Source of the DNA: CAVPTL01 sp963729195
GTDB lineage: Bacteria > Actinomycetota > Thermoleophilia > Gaiellales > JAICJC01
Assembly (NCBI GenBank): GCA_963729195.1
Contig: CAVSNF010000024.1
Location: 558,001 to 622,000, forward strand
Length of the DNA: 64,000 nt
Reading direction: 5' to 3'
The position numbers were made by a program, and so were the translations under genes. A model generated the notes under the pieces. The model was given only the letters and a program-made list of their open reading frames with translations. It did not search any database and had not been told where the DNA came from. Below, piece by piece: positions 45,784-55,663 of this stretch (positions within the stretch are counted from its first letter, which is position 1; each line of letters begins with the position of its first letter).

Positions 45784-48501
45784 TCACACCCAGAGTTTCG
45801 CAGGTTTCAGTCGACGCAGCCGCACGAGATCTTCCAGCTCGTCGTTGGTCAGCTCGGAGATGGTGGATTCGACTCCCCGGTCGACGATCCGAGTGGCCAG
45901 GTCACGCTTCTCGGCGATCAGCTGGTCGATGCGCTCCTCGATGGTGCCTGCGCACACCAGCCGGTGCACCTGCACCACCCGTGTCTGCCCGATCCGGTGG
46001 GCGCGATCGGAGGCTTGATCCTCCACCGCAGGGTTCCACCACCGGTCGAAGTGAAACACGTGGCTGGCGGCGGTCAGGTTGAGGCCGGTACCTCCCGCCC
46101 GCAGCGATGCCACCAGCACGCGCGGCTCAGCGCCGGTCTGGAAGCGGTCGACCACGCGCTCGCGGGCTTCCCGCGTGAGTGAGCCGTCCAGGTACAGGCG
46201 CTCCAGCGTCAGCTCCCGCTCGAGGTGATCGGCGATCAACCGGCCCATCACCGCAAACTGTGTGAACACCAGCGCGTTCTCGCCCTCCTCGACCACCTCG
46301 GTCAGCATCTCGGTCATCCGATCGAGCTTGCCCGACCGCCCCGGCAGCGCTCCGGGGGTGCCCATCGCGTGCACCGGGTGGTTGCACACCTGCTTGAGGC
46401 GGGTGATCAGCGCCAGCACGCGGCCGCGGCGGGCGATCCCGTCGGAGTCCTGCACGCCGCCCAGGATGGTGTCGATGGTGGCCTGGTACAGCCCCGCCTG
46501 TTCGAGCGTGAGCGTGCAGAACTCTGTCGAATCCTGCCGCGGCGGGAGGTCGGGCAGCACCTCGGGGTCGTGCTTTCGGCGGCGCAGCAGAAAGGGGGCG
46601 GTGATGCGCTTGAGCCGCTGCTCGGCCTCGGCGTCGGAGCGGCGCTCGATCGGGGTTGCCAGCATCCGCCGAAACCCGGTGCGGGTGCCCAGCAGGCCGG
46701 GGTTGAGGATCTGCATGATCGACCACAGCTCGTCCAGCCGGTTCTCGACCGGTGTACCGGTCAGCGCCACCCGGTGGCCGGCGTCGATCGCGCGGGCCGT
46801 CTGCGCCGCCCGCGTGAGCGGATTCTTGACCGCCTGGGCCTCGTCCAGCACCAGCGCTCGCCACGTCGACCCGGTCAACAGCTTGCGGTCGCGCGCCAGC
46901 AACGCGTATGAGGTCAGTACCACGTCGTGCCGGGTCAGATCCTCGACCTTGGAGGTGCGGTCGGGGCCGTGATGGATGTGCACATCGAGGTCGGGAGCAA
47001 ACCGGTGAACCTCGCGTTCCCAGTTGCCCAGCACTGAGGTCGGAGCGACGATCAGCGCCGCCCCGTCCGCCTGATCGGAGCGATCGACCAGGTAGGCGAT
47101 CAGCTGCACGGTCTTGCCCAGTCCCATGTCGTCGGCCAGCAGCGCTCCCAGTCCGAGTTGGCGCATCCGCAGGAGCCAGCCCAGGCCGACATTCTGATAG
47201 GGGCGCAGGGTGCCGTGGAAGCCCTCGCCGGCCACCGCTGGGGCGTGCAGCTCCGGTGAGGACAGCTGCTGGGCGAGTTGCTCCAGCTCCGATCCCACCG
47301 GTGCGGCCACGGACACGCCCAGGCCACGCAGGTCTGAAGCTCCGCCCAGTGCCGCTCCCAGCGCGGTCAACGCCGGCAAACTCGACCCGTGCAACGCGAC
47401 CGCGGCCATCGACTTGGCCCGCAGCAGCGACTTGCCCGAGAGCGCCCGCCACTCTCCGCCCAACCGCACCAGCGGCTGGGACGAGCGGGCCAGCTCACGG
47501 AACTCCTCGCGGCTGATCTGCTTGCCGCCGAGCGATGCCGACAGGTCGAACTGGACGGTGCCGGTGAGCGACAGCGGCCCGTCCACCAGCCGCAGCTCCG
47601 CATCCTCGATGTTGAGGTCGACCGGATCGGAGATCTCGGTGGGAAGCACCAGCTTGACGCCCGAGAACTCGAGCGCCGACGCGGCCAGCCGCAGCTCTGC
47701 GACGGCCGCCAGGTCGAGCTCGACGTACCCTTCGGCCATCCGGCCCAGCGGCGGATAGATATGCGCCGCCCGCCGCAGGAGCGCGGGGTCTGCCGGCACC
47801 GCTCGCAGCGGCCAGCCGTCGCTGTCGGGCTCGGGCAGATCCAGCGTGAGCGTGAGGTCGAGCGTGTCGCGCAGCTGCACCACCGGCGCCACGGCGCCCA
47901 GCTCGGGGGCGACCGCACGCAGCGACGGCTGCAGCCGCGACAGGTCGAGCTCGACCGGGTGCACGTCCGGCGAGGTCAGGAGCTTGGGGTCGCGCACCGC
48001 CGCGGCCAGCGCCCGCATGCTGGCGTCTGCAAACAGGGTCACCGCCGCGAGCGGCTCCATCGAGATCAGTCCGCCGTCCTCGTCGGTCTCGTCGACCACT
48101 CCGACCGCGTGGGCTGCCAGCGGGAATGCCGCCGCGAACCGGCTCAGGTCAGGCACCTCACCTCCGCTGGCGATCGCCTGCTCCACCACTCGCGCGGCCA
48201 GCCCCCAGGCGCGCATCGATGCGCTGGCGCCGTCTGGCGGCTCGCTGAGCAGGTAGGCCAGTGCCGCCAACATGGGCAGGCACCGGAAGTCTGTCGCCCG
48301 CGTGCGCGTCCCCACCACGATCGGCTCGTTCAGGCGCCGCAGCCGGTGCGGCAGCCCGGCCTCGTCCAGCAGTTCCGTCCACCCGCCCGGCGACAGCGGG
48401 TTGAGCGAATAGAAGCCCATCACCGGCTCCTCCACGCTGCGCGGCACGAGGGCAAGTTCGAGCGGTGCCCGATGGGCGGTTGCTGTGGTGGGGAGAGACA
48501 A
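45784..48501 (-). CDS. SNF2-family DNA helicase/translocase
   Basis: Bacterial SNF2 ATPase of 905 aa. A long N-terminal SNF2-associated region (about 1-430) precedes the motor: motif I ADDMGLGKTVQ, motif Ia IVAPTSVLGNWEREV, motif II LDEAQ, motif III ALTGTPVENRLDELWSI, then helicase-C with FTQFAVMGRLIADHLE, SLRAGGTGLNLTAASHVFHF and DRAHRIGQTR. This is the HepA-like type, acting on protein-DNA complexes. No restriction or defence genes are adjacent, so a housekeeping DNA-repair or transcription role is more likely. Confidence 0.95.
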   Translation of the reverse strand: MSLPTTATAHRAPLELALVPRSVEEPVMGFYSLNPLSPGGWTELLDEAGLPHRLRRLNEPIVVGTRTRATDFRCLPMLAALAYLLSEPPDGASASMRAWGLAARVVEQAIASGGEVPDLSRFAAAFPLAAHAVGVVDETDEDGGLISMEPLAAVTLFADASMRALAAAVRDPKLLTSPDVHPVELDLSRLQPSLRAVAPELGAVAPVVQLRDTLDLTLTLDLPEPDSDGWPLRAVPADPALLRRAAHIYPPLGRMAEGYVELDLAAVAELRLAASALEFSGVKLVLPTEISDPVDLNIEDAELRLVDGPLSLTGTVQFDLSASLGGKQISREEFRELARSSQPLVRLGGEWRALSGKSLLRAKSMAAVALHGSSLPALTALGAALGGASDLRGLGVSVAAPVGSELEQLAQQLSSPELHAPAVAGEGFHGTLRPYQNVGLGWLLRMRQLGLGALLADDMGLGKTVQLIAYLVDRSDQADGAALIVAPTSVLGNWEREVHRFAPDLDVHIHHGPDRTSKVEDLTRHDVVLTSYALLARDRKLLTGSTWRALVLDEAQAVKNPLTRAAQTARAIDAGHRVALTGTPVENRLDELWSIMQILNPGLLGTRTGFRRMLATPIERRSDAEAEQRLKRITAPFLLRRRKHDPEVLPDLPPRQDSTEFCTLTLEQAGLYQATIDTILGGVQDSDGIARRGRVLALITRLKQVCNHPVHAMGTPGALPGRSGKLDRMTEMLTEVVEEGENALVFTQFAVMGRLIADHLERELTLERLYLDGSLTREARERVVDRFQTGAEPRVLVASLRAGGTGLNLTAASHVFHFDRWWNPAVEDQASDRAHRIGQTRVVQVHRLVCAGTIEERIDQLIAEKRDLATRIVDRGVESTISELTNDELEDLVRLRRLKPAKLWV

Positions 48502-48521
48502 AATTGGTACCTTACCGGTGG

Positions 48522-48977
48522 ATGCAGGTCGGGCTCACCATCAACGGTCGCGAACGGCGGTTCGACGTCCCGGCGCACCGGACACTTGCCGACCTTCTGC
48601 GAGGCGACGAATCACTCACCGCGCTCAAGGTGGCATGCGGCGAGGGCACCTGCGGAGCATGCACGGTCTTGATCGATGACCGCGCCGCGTTGTCGTGCCT
48701 GACGCTCGCAGTGGCATGTGACGGCGCCGCGGTGCGGACGCTGGAAGGAGGCGGCGAGTTGCTCGAGCGGCTGCAGCAGGCGTTCACCCAAAGTGACGCA
48801 TTCCAGTGTGGCTTCTGCACGCCCGGCCAGCTGATGTCGGCGGTTGCCCTGCTGGAGCGCGACCCCGCCCCCACTCGCGAGGCGGTGCGCGACCACATGA
48901 GCGGAAACCTTTGCCGCTGCGGCGCCTACGTCAACATCGAGGCGGCCGTCCTGGCCGTGGCCGAAGGCGACGCCTGA
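48522..48977 (+). CDS. Molybdenum hydroxylase small subunit, two [2Fe-2S] clusters
   Basis: Electron-transfer subunit of a xanthine-dehydrogenase/Cox-like enzyme, 151 aa. The plant-type ferredoxin cluster shows CGEGTCGACTVL with a fourth Cys in SCLTLAVAC. The second cluster shows QCGFCTPGQLM and CRCGAY. Starts at MQVGLTINGRERRF. It is first of three coupled genes (small, large, medium) and divergent from the SNF2 gene with a 20-bp gap. Confidence 0.94.
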   Translation: MQVGLTINGRERRFDVPAHRTLADLLRGDESLTALKVACGEGTCGACTVLIDDRAALSCLTLAVACDGAAVRTLEGGGELLERLQQAFTQSDAFQCGFCTPGQLMSAVALLERDPAPTREAVRDHMSGNLCRCGAYVNIEAAVLAVAEGDA

Positions 48978-51217
48978 TGCCACGGCTGGTCAAGACCGAG
49001 GCGGTGATCGAGGGTCGCGTCGAGGAGCGCTGGGTGCTGGTCGACGACGACGATACGCCGGAGTGGGCGCAGGACGAGCGACCACCGGTGATCGGCCGCG
49101 AGGCCACCCGCATCACCGCCCAGGCGCGGGTCACCGGCACTGCCCGCTACACCTCCGACATCAACCTGCCGGGAATGCTCGAGGCGCGCGTCTTGCGCAG
49201 CCCCCACGCCAACGCGCGGCTGGTATCGATCGATCTGGATGCCGCCCGCGCGGTTCCCGGGGTGCACTGCGTGCTCGGGCCCGGCGACACCCCCGAGTAC
49301 GACGGCGGCGCGGTGCTGACCGACGAGCCGGTGTATGCCGGCGCGGCGGTGGCGGCCGTTGCCGCCGACTCGCCCGACGCGGCCGCCGCGGCTCTCAGCG
49401 CGCTGCAGCCGCAGTACGAGGTGCTCGATTTCCTGATCGACCTGGACGCCGGCGTCGAGGCTCAGCGCTTCTTGGGGGAGCCAAGCGACGATGAGCGCGG
49501 TGACGCCGAAGCGGCACTGAAAGCGGCTGACGTGACGGTGGAGACCGACTACCACGCCCCGGCGCAGCTTCACAACTCGCTGGAATCGCACTGTGCCGTG
49601 GCCGACTGGCGCCCGGACGGCCTCACCGCCTGGTGCTCGACCCAGGGCATCTACAGCGCCCGCAGCGAGCTGGCCGCCACATTCGGGCTGGAGCTCGACC
49701 AGGTGCGCGTGTTGTGCGAGTACATGGGCGGCGGATTCGGCTCAAAGATCGGCTGCGGCGACACCGGGGTGATCTCGACCGAACTCTCGCGCCGCACCGA
49801 CCGGCCGGTGCGGCTGGTGCTGTCCCGCCGGGAGGAGAATCTCTCTGCCGGATTCCGCACGCCTGCCGACCTGCACATCGAGCTGGGGGCAACTCGCGAC
49901 GGAGTGCTGACCGCGATCGAGGCCCACGCGGTGATGGGGCTGGGATCGGACGGTTGGTCGTTCCCGGTTCTGGAGCCGGTCAAGGCGGTGTACCAGTGCG
50001 ACAACGTGCACACGATGGTGCTGCCGATTCGCCAGAACCTCGGTCCGTCGGCGGCATTCCGCGCTCCCGGCGTGATGGAGGGCACCTGGGCGCTCGAGAA
50101 TGCGATCGATGAGCTGGCCGAGGCGCTGGCGATCGACCCACTGGAGCTGCGCCGCCGAAACCACGCCGATCGCGACCAGGGCGGCGGTCGCGAGTACTCG
50201 TCCAAGCGGCTGTTGGCCTGCTACGACCGGGCCGAGCAGCTGTCGGGGTGGAGCGACCGCGAACAGCTGCGAGGTGACGGCCGCATTCGTCGCGGCATGG
50301 GCTGTGCGACCCAGTACTGGTGGGGCGGCGGGGCTCCCCCGGCCTACGCCGAGGTACGCGTCGGCCGCACCGCTCGGCCGGTGCTCACCGTTGGCCTGCA
50401 GGATCTCGGTACCGGCACCATCACCGCCAGCGCGATCGTGGTGGCCGAGCGGCTGGGCGTGCCGGTGGAGTCGGTCAAGGTGCAGGCCGGGGACACCTCG
50501 CTTGCCGCCCACGGCCCCATGTCCGGAGGGTCGATGACGCTCTCGTCGATCGCCCCGGCGGTGCGTTCGGCCGGCCACCACGCCCGCACTCAGCTGCTGG
50601 AGCTGGCGGCCGACCTGTTTGAGATCTCGGCGTCGGATCTGACGCTCGAAGGCGGCGAGGTGCGCTCCATCGACGGCACCTTGCGACGGCCGATCACCGA
50701 GCTCACCTCCAAGCTCGGCAACGCCTGGGTGACGGGCCGCGGTTCGCGCGGCCCCAACCCGGCCGATCTGGCGGTCAACACCTTCGGCTGCCAGGTCGCT
50801 CAGGTGGCGGTGGACACCGCCACCGGCGTGGTCACCATCGAGCGGATCGTGGCGGTGCACGACGTCGGTCGCATCATCAACCCGATGGGCGCCCGCAGCC
50901 AGGCGCAGGGCGGCATCCTGCAGGGCATCGGGTTTGCCATGACCGAGGAGCGGGTGGTCGACCCGACCACCGGCACGGTGGTCAATGCCGGCCTGGAGGA
51001 CTACAAGATCCCGACGATGGCCGACACCCCCGAGATCGTGTGCGAGTTCATCGACGATCCCGATCCCAGCCTGCCGCTGGGCGTCAAAGGACTGGGCGAG
51101 CCGCCCATCATCCCCACCGCCGGTGCCATCGGAAACGCGATCGCCCACGCTCTGGGAGTGCGATTGCACGAGGCGCCCTACACCCCGCGACGAGTGCTGG
51201 AGGCGCTGGCCGGATGA
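48977..51217 (+). CDS. Molybdenum hydroxylase large subunit (MoCo-binding)
   Basis: Catalytic subunit of 746 aa. Motifs: VTGTARYTSDINLPGMLEAR, CEYMGGGFGSKIGCGDTG, the active-site loop NLGPSAAFRAPGVMEG and the base-catalyst Glu in VKGLGEPPIIPTAGAIGNAI. The CO-dehydrogenase signature AYxCSFR is absent where SAAFRAPG stands, so it is not form-I CODH and fits an aldehyde, xanthine or other aromatic N-heterocycle hydroxylase. Starts overlapping the small-subunit stop (TGATG) and ends overlapping the medium subunit. MoCo maturation genes are not in the window. Confidence 0.94.
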   Translation: MPRLVKTEAVIEGRVEERWVLVDDDDTPEWAQDERPPVIGREATRITAQARVTGTARYTSDINLPGMLEARVLRSPHANARLVSIDLDAARAVPGVHCVLGPGDTPEYDGGAVLTDEPVYAGAAVAAVAADSPDAAAAALSALQPQYEVLDFLIDLDAGVEAQRFLGEPSDDERGDAEAALKAADVTVETDYHAPAQLHNSLESHCAVADWRPDGLTAWCSTQGIYSARSELAATFGLELDQVRVLCEYMGGGFGSKIGCGDTGVISTELSRRTDRPVRLVLSRREENLSAGFRTPADLHIELGATRDGVLTAIEAHAVMGLGSDGWSFPVLEPVKAVYQCDNVHTMVLPIRQNLGPSAAFRAPGVMEGTWALENAIDELAEALAIDPLELRRRNHADRDQGGGREYSSKRLLACYDRAEQLSGWSDREQLRGDGRIRRGMGCATQYWWGGGAPPAYAEVRVGRTARPVLTVGLQDLGTGTITASAIVVAERLGVPVESVKVQAGDTSLAAHGPMSGGSMTLSSIAPAVRSAGHHARTQLLELAADLFEISASDLTLEGGEVRSIDGTLRRPITELTSKLGNAWVTGRGSRGPNPADLAVNTFGCQVAQVAVDTATGVVTIERIVAVHDVGRIINPMGARSQAQGGILQGIGFAMTEERVVDPTTGTVVNAGLEDYKIPTMADTPEIVCEFIDDPDPSLPLGVKGLGEPPIIPTAGAIGNAIAHALGVRLHEAPYTPRRVLEALAG

Positions 51218-52087
51218 CCCAGCACTTCGACTACACCAAGCCCGAGTCGGTGGAGCAGGCGTCCGAGCTGCTCGCGGCCGGCGGCCACGCGATCGGCGGC
51301 GGCACCGACCTGCTCACCCAGGTGCACCGCGGCATCCGCACCACCGAGCAGCTGGTCGATCTGCGGGGGCTGGGCCTCAGCGGAATCTCCGAGACCGACG
51401 CCGGGCTCGAGATCGGCGCCACCACCAGCCTGGCCGACCTCAGCCGCGACCCGGCGGTGCAAGCCGGCTATAAGGCGCTCGCCCAGGCTGCCGGGTCGGT
51501 GGGAGTGCATCAGCTGCGGGAGATGGGAACCGTCGCCGGAAACCTCTGTCAGGGCGTTCGCTGCTGGTACTTCCGCCACCCCGACCTGACCTGCTGGCTG
51601 GGCGGAGGCGACACCTGTTACGCCCAGATCGGAGACCACCGAAAGCACGGCCTGGAGACCGGCGATTGCATCTCGGTCGCGCCCAGTGACCTGGCAGCCG
51701 CGCTGCTGGCGCTGAACGCCCAGGTCACGACCACCACGCGCACCCTGGGCCTGGAGCAGCTGTACCGGCGGCCAACCGAGGACAATCGTTCGACGCTGAC
51801 GCTGGAAGCCGGCGAGCTGATCACGGCGATCACGGTGCCGCGCGCGGCCGCTGGGAAGCGCCTATGCCCGCATCGGGGAGCGCGCCGCCTGGAGCTTCGC
51901 GCTGACCGGCGTCGCAGCGGCGCGGTTCGACGACGGCCTGCGGGTGGCGGCCATCGGCGTCTCCAACCTGCCCCGGCTGATCGACCCTGACGACCCGCTG
52001 GCCGGTCTTCCCGGCCTGGAGGGCTCTCGCTGGAAGCGCGGCCTGCTGACGACGCTGGTGTCAGACGCCGTTACCGCGGCCGGGTAA
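51214..52087 (+). CDS. Molybdenum hydroxylase medium subunit (FAD), one frameshift
   Basis: FAD-binding subunit of about 290 aa. Flavin motifs AIGGGTDLLTQVHRG and REMGTVAGNLCQGVRCWYF, plus the extra Cys-rich insert HPDLTCWLGGGDTCY seen in 4-hydroxybenzoyl-CoA-reductase-like forms. A frame change near 51852 joins GKR to SAYARIGERAAWSFALTGVA and IGVSNLPRLIDPDDPLAGL. The stop at 52087 overlaps the convergent ilvD by 17 bp. Confidence 0.92.
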
Positions 52088-53773
52088 CGGCACCCTCACT
52101 GGCACTCGATACCAGCGACGCGTACTTGGCCAGCACACCGGTTGTGTAGCGCGGCGGAGGCGGCGTCCAGTCGCGCAGGCGGGCCGCGATCTCGTCATCG
52201 GAGAGCTCCACGCGCAGCTCGCGCGCTTCCACGTCAAACACGATCATGTCGCCCTCCGCAGCGCCGCGATGGGGCCGCCGTGGGCGGCCTCGGGGGTGAT
52301 GTGCCCCGCCATCAGGCCGTGGGTGGCACCCGAGAAGCGGCCATCCGTGACCAGCGCAACGTCCTCGCCCAGCCCCTCACCGACAATGGCCGCGGTCACG
52401 TGCAGCATCTCCCGCATCCCGGGACCGCCGGCCGGGCCTTCGTAGCGGATCACCACCACGTCGCCGGGCTGGATCGAGCGCGCCTTGACTGCCGCGAAGG
52501 CGTCCTCCTCGGTGTCGAACACCCGCGCCGGGCCGCGATGGTGCAACCGCTCGTGGCCGGCCAGCTTGACCACGCATCCGTCCGGCGAGAGGTTGCCGCG
52601 CAGGATCGCCAGGCCGCCGCTGGCCTTCAGCGGTGCGGTGATCGGCACCACCACCGGCTGGCCGGGTGTCTCCACCACGTCGTCGGCGATCTGGCCGAGC
52701 GTGCGCCCGTCGACGGTGACGGCGCCCGAGTGGATCAGGTCGCGCTTCTGCAGCTCGCGCGCCACCAGCGCCACCCCACCGGCGTCGAACAGGTCGGTGG
52801 CGACGAACTCGCCGCCCGGCTTGAGGCTCGCGACGATCGGGGTGCGGGCGGCGATCACGTCGAACTCGTCGATCGAGAACGGGATCTCCAGCTCGGCAGC
52901 GATCGCGAGCAGATGCAGCACGCCGTTGGTCGATCCGCCGCTGGCGGCCACGGCCGCGGCGGCGTTCTCGATCGCCTCGCGGGTGATGATCTGGGACGGG
53001 CGGACGTCGTCGCGCACCAGCTGCATCACCAGCTTGCCGCACTCCTCGGCGGCGTCGCCCTTGCCCCGGTTGAGGGCGGGGATGCCGTTGAGGCCGGCCG
53101 GGCTGATGCCCAGAAACTCGAGCGCCATCGACATGGTGTTGGCCGTGAACTGACCGCCGCAGGCGCCGGCGCCGGGAATGGCTGCCGACTCCACCTCGTG
53201 CAGCTCATTGGCGTCGATGGTGCCGGCGGCGTATGAGCCGACCGCCTCGAACACGTCTTGGATGGTGATGTCGCGACCGCGGATCTTCCCGGGCGCAACC
53301 GAGCCGTTGTACAGCACCAGACCGGGCAGATCGAGCCGGCACAGGGCCATCGCCGCGGCGGGGATGGTCTTGTCGCAGCCGACCAGGCACACCAGCCCGT
53401 CCAGCAGATGGCCGCGGGCCACCAACTCGATCGAGTCGGCGATCACCTCACGGCTGACCAGAGAGGCGCGCATGCCCTCGGTGCCCATGGAGACGCCGTC
53501 TGACACCGAGATGGTGTTGAACTCGACCGGCATGCCCCCCGCGGCCCGGATGCCCTCCTTGACCCGCAACGCCAGCTCGCGCTGGTTGAAGTTGCACGGC
53601 ATCGTCTCGATCCACGTGGTGGAAACGCCGATCAGCGGGCGATTGAGGTCGTCGTCGTCGAACCCGATGGCCTTGAACATGGCCCGGGCGGCGGCCCGGT
53701 CGGGGCCGTCGGTGATCGCCGCCGAGTGTCGTTTGGCGGGGTCGGATGGTCGGTCGTACGGCGAATCGGTCAT
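52071..53773 (-). CDS. ilvD: Dihydroxy-acid dehydratase, C-terminal frameshift
   Basis: Fe-S dehydratase of valine, leucine and isoleucine synthesis. Cluster cysteines are in ETMPCNFNQREL, LVGCDKTIPAAAMAL and GAGACGGQFTANTM. RYEGPAGGPGMREMLH and DGRFSGATHGLMAGHITPEA are typical. The frame changes near 52260, and the real C-terminus is GDMIVFDVEARELRVELSDD then RYTTGVLAKYASLVSSASEG, ending at 52071. About 567 aa. Preceded on the same strand by a 77-aa unknown (10-bp gap) and an Fe-ADH-like gene. This is the only ilv gene outside the 21-27 kb operon. Confidence 0.94.
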
Positions 53774-53783
53774 GAAGCCTCGA

Positions 53784-54017
53784 TCACTCGCTGGTTTGGG
53801 TGGTTATCTTGATGCCCCAGGCCTTGCCGGAGGCGAACAGCTCGTCGGCGTCGATGTCCTCGGCGTCGCCGATCACATGCTGTTCAGGATTCTCTTTGGT
53901 GGATGCCCACACCAGCCGGCGCACGGTCGGAGCGGAGCGCTGCTTGAGGTGATCGCCCCGCTCACGTGCGGCCTCGGCCTCTTCGGCCGCCGGCCCTTCG
54001 GCATACCCTTTTCCCAT
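53784..54017 (-). CDS. Small acidic hypothetical protein, 77 aa
   Basis: Unrecognised soluble protein. Glu/Ala-rich N-terminal helix (AEEAEAARERGDHLK) followed by RRLVWASTKENPEQHVIGDA and a short C-terminal strand segment WGIKITTQTSE. The mixed composition and tight placement, 10 bp before ilvD and 9 bp after the Fe-ADH-like gene, support coding. Function unknown. Confidence 0.55.
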   Translation of the reverse strand: MGKGYAEGPAAEEAEAARERGDHLKQRSAPTVRRLVWASTKENPEQHVIGDAEDIDADELFASGKAWGIKITTQTSE

Positions 54018-54026
54018 CGGTTCAGC

Positions 54027-54994
54027 CTACCAAGCCCGCTCGAGCAGCCGCCGCAGCTGGTCACGGCTGGGCGGGTGATCGAGCCGGTCGAGTTCAGTTC
54101 GCCCGCGGGCCGCCTCGGCCACCGCATCGAGCGCCTCGCGCTGCACGCCCAAGCTCGCGCAGTGAGCCGCCGCCACCTGCCAGCTCGGCGATGCGACCGG
54201 GCATCTCAGCCGGTGACACCCCCAGCGCTTCGGCCAGCGGCGCCATCTCGGCAGGAGCGAAACCGGCGATCGCCTCGGCGGTGTGCGGGAGCATCACCGC
54301 GTTGGTGGCGGCGTGCGGGGTCGAGCACACCCGCACGATCGTCTGACAGACGACGTGGTGCAACGACAGCTCGGTCGAGCCCAGGGCATAGCCGGCCAGG
54401 ATCGAGCCCAGCGCGAGCGACTCGCCACCGTCTGGCGAATCGAGGCCGTCTGCCAGGAGCTCGGCCGCGCGCAGCCCGGCCAGCGTCGCCACCGGATTTC
54501 GGCTGGGCACATACAGCGCCTCCATCGCGTGGCCGAGCGCGTTCATGGCGCTCGAGCGCAGCAGTTCGGGCGGCGCCGAGGCCATCAGCCGGGGAACCGC
54601 CAGCACCAGCGCCGGCCGTACCCGCGGCCGATCCTCGAACCCGGCCAGGGTGCGGTGGCCAGACGACATCTCCGCGCCCGAGAGGGTCGTGGGCACGGCG
54701 CACACGCTGCCGTCCCGGGCCGATGCGATCGCCTTGGCGACGTCGATCACCCGTCCCCCACCCCATGCCACCAGCCGGTCGCTGCCAACCTCAGCGGCCA
54801 AGCGCGGCTGCGACGTCGGGAACAGCGCCGGCAGGCACGTACCTGATCGCGGTGGCACGATCACGCAGCCGTGGGGGTACGTCGGCCTGTGCCCGCTCGG
54901 TGGTCAGAAGCTCTGCGTCGTCCCAGAGATGATCGAGCGCGGTCTCTCCGAACCGGATCATGCGCTCGCCGTCGCGCCATTCGAAATCGGTCAT
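54027..54994 (-). CDS. Iron-containing alcohol dehydrogenase/maleylacetate reductase-like protein, two frameshifts
   Basis: Group-III (Fe) alcohol dehydrogenase fold, about 322 aa, shorter than the usual 350-390. The N-terminus MTDFEWRDGERMIRFGETAL starts at 54994. After a frame change near 54800 comes VAWGGGRVIDVAKAIAS (NAD phosphate loop), then AVPTTLSGAEMSSGH, and metal-site His in SAMNALGHAMEALYVPSRNP and LSLHHVVCQ and MLPHTAEAIAGF. A second change near 54140 gives the C-terminus REALDAVAEAARGRTELD then RDQLRRLLERAW. The maleylacetate reductase branch is closest by eye; the substrate is unproven. Confidence 0.8.
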
Positions 54995-55044
54995 CAGCGC
55001 CACCATCATCGCACTCCGCGTCGATCTGGCAAGCTTTGAGCGCC

Positions 55045-55434
55045 ATGAGCTTCGTCAAACGCATCGAGATCCGCTGGCGCGACCTGGACGGATTCGCGCA
55101 CGTCAACAACTCGGTGTACTTCACCTACGGCGAAGAGGTGCGCGACGAGTACTTCACCGGCCTGCTGGGCCACGACGTCGTCAACTGCATGGTCGTGCGC
55201 CACTGCGAGATCGACTACAAGTCGGGCCTGACCCAGGCTGACGACTACGCCGACGTGCATGTCGAGATCACGGCCGTGGGCCGTACCAGCGTGACCACCG
55301 CGGAGCGGATCGTGTCGGTCGCCGACGGCCGGGTGGCGGCCGAGTCGACCACCATCACCGTCCACACCAACGCCGAGCGAATCGCCGCCGAAGCCTGGGA
55401 CGACGCCAGCCGCGCCAAGCTGAGAGGTGAATAA
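55045..55434 (+). CDS. Acyl-CoA thioesterase, 4HBT hotdog fold (YbgC/FadM-like)
   Basis: Hotdog-fold thioesterase of 129 aa. The active-site motif RWRDLDGFAHVNNSVYFTYG carries the catalytic Asp and HVNN typical of YbgC-type enzymes. VVRHCEIDYKSGLTQADDYA is the second conserved block. Start ATG at 55045, 50 bp from the divergent Fe-ADH gene. The stop TAA is inside the REP palindrome that follows. Confidence 0.9.
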   Translation: MSFVKRIEIRWRDLDGFAHVNNSVYFTYGEEVRDEYFTGLLGHDVVNCMVVRHCEIDYKSGLTQADDYADVHVEITAVGRTSVTTAERIVSVADGRVAAESTTITVHTNAERIAAEAWDDASRAKLRGE

Positions 55435-55457
55435 CGGTGCCTGGCACCGTTATTCAC
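55427..55457. repeat. REP palindrome at the thioesterase stop
   Basis: Canonical 31-bp palindrome with central t, supplying the stop codon of the thioesterase. Confidence 0.95.
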
Positions 55458-55472
55458 GACCGACGCTCTGCC

Positions 55473-55505
55473 GTGAATAATTGGTGCCTGGCACCAATTA
55501 TTCAC
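55473..55505. repeat. REP palindrome, 33-bp variant
   Basis: Arm gtgaataattggtgcc, centre t, perfect complement. Compared with the canonical arm, cg is replaced by ttg on one side with the matching change on the other, so palindromy is kept. It lies 15 bp after the previous REP. Confidence 0.95.
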
Positions 55506-55526
55506 CCGCCTGCCGACGCTCAAGTG

Positions 55527-55663
55527 CGACGGGCGCCCTGAGGCGCAGGCCGTTGGGTCTGTGGCAAGGATCGAGCCGTGAGCGGAGCGCAGGCGTGGCA
55601 AAGCCACGTCGAGCACCGCACGCGGCGTGGGACGCCGCCACAGGCCAAACGGGCCAGCCTCAG
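55527..55663 (+). repeat. 137-bp structured dispersed element, copy 2
   Basis: Gap-free match to 12801-12937. The terminal stem sequences ctgaggc (55538-55544) and gcctcag (55657-55663) and the 7-bp hairpin gcggcgt/acgccgc are identical. In the middle hairpin a U-G pair of copy 1 is a C-G pair here, so the stem is kept. It again follows REPs and again contains, in its last bases, the stop codon of the minus-strand gene. Confidence 0.75.

Noticed and set aside
48977..51217. Aerobic carbon monoxide dehydrogenase
   Set aside because: The diagnostic AYxCSFR active-site loop is absent, so only the broader molybdenum hydroxylase family is supported.
55520..55660. C-terminal extension of the CnoX-like protein through the 137-bp element
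   Set aside because: The extension follows an indel; the family-typical end SEYRRRLAAALY and stop at 55660 lie one frame over.
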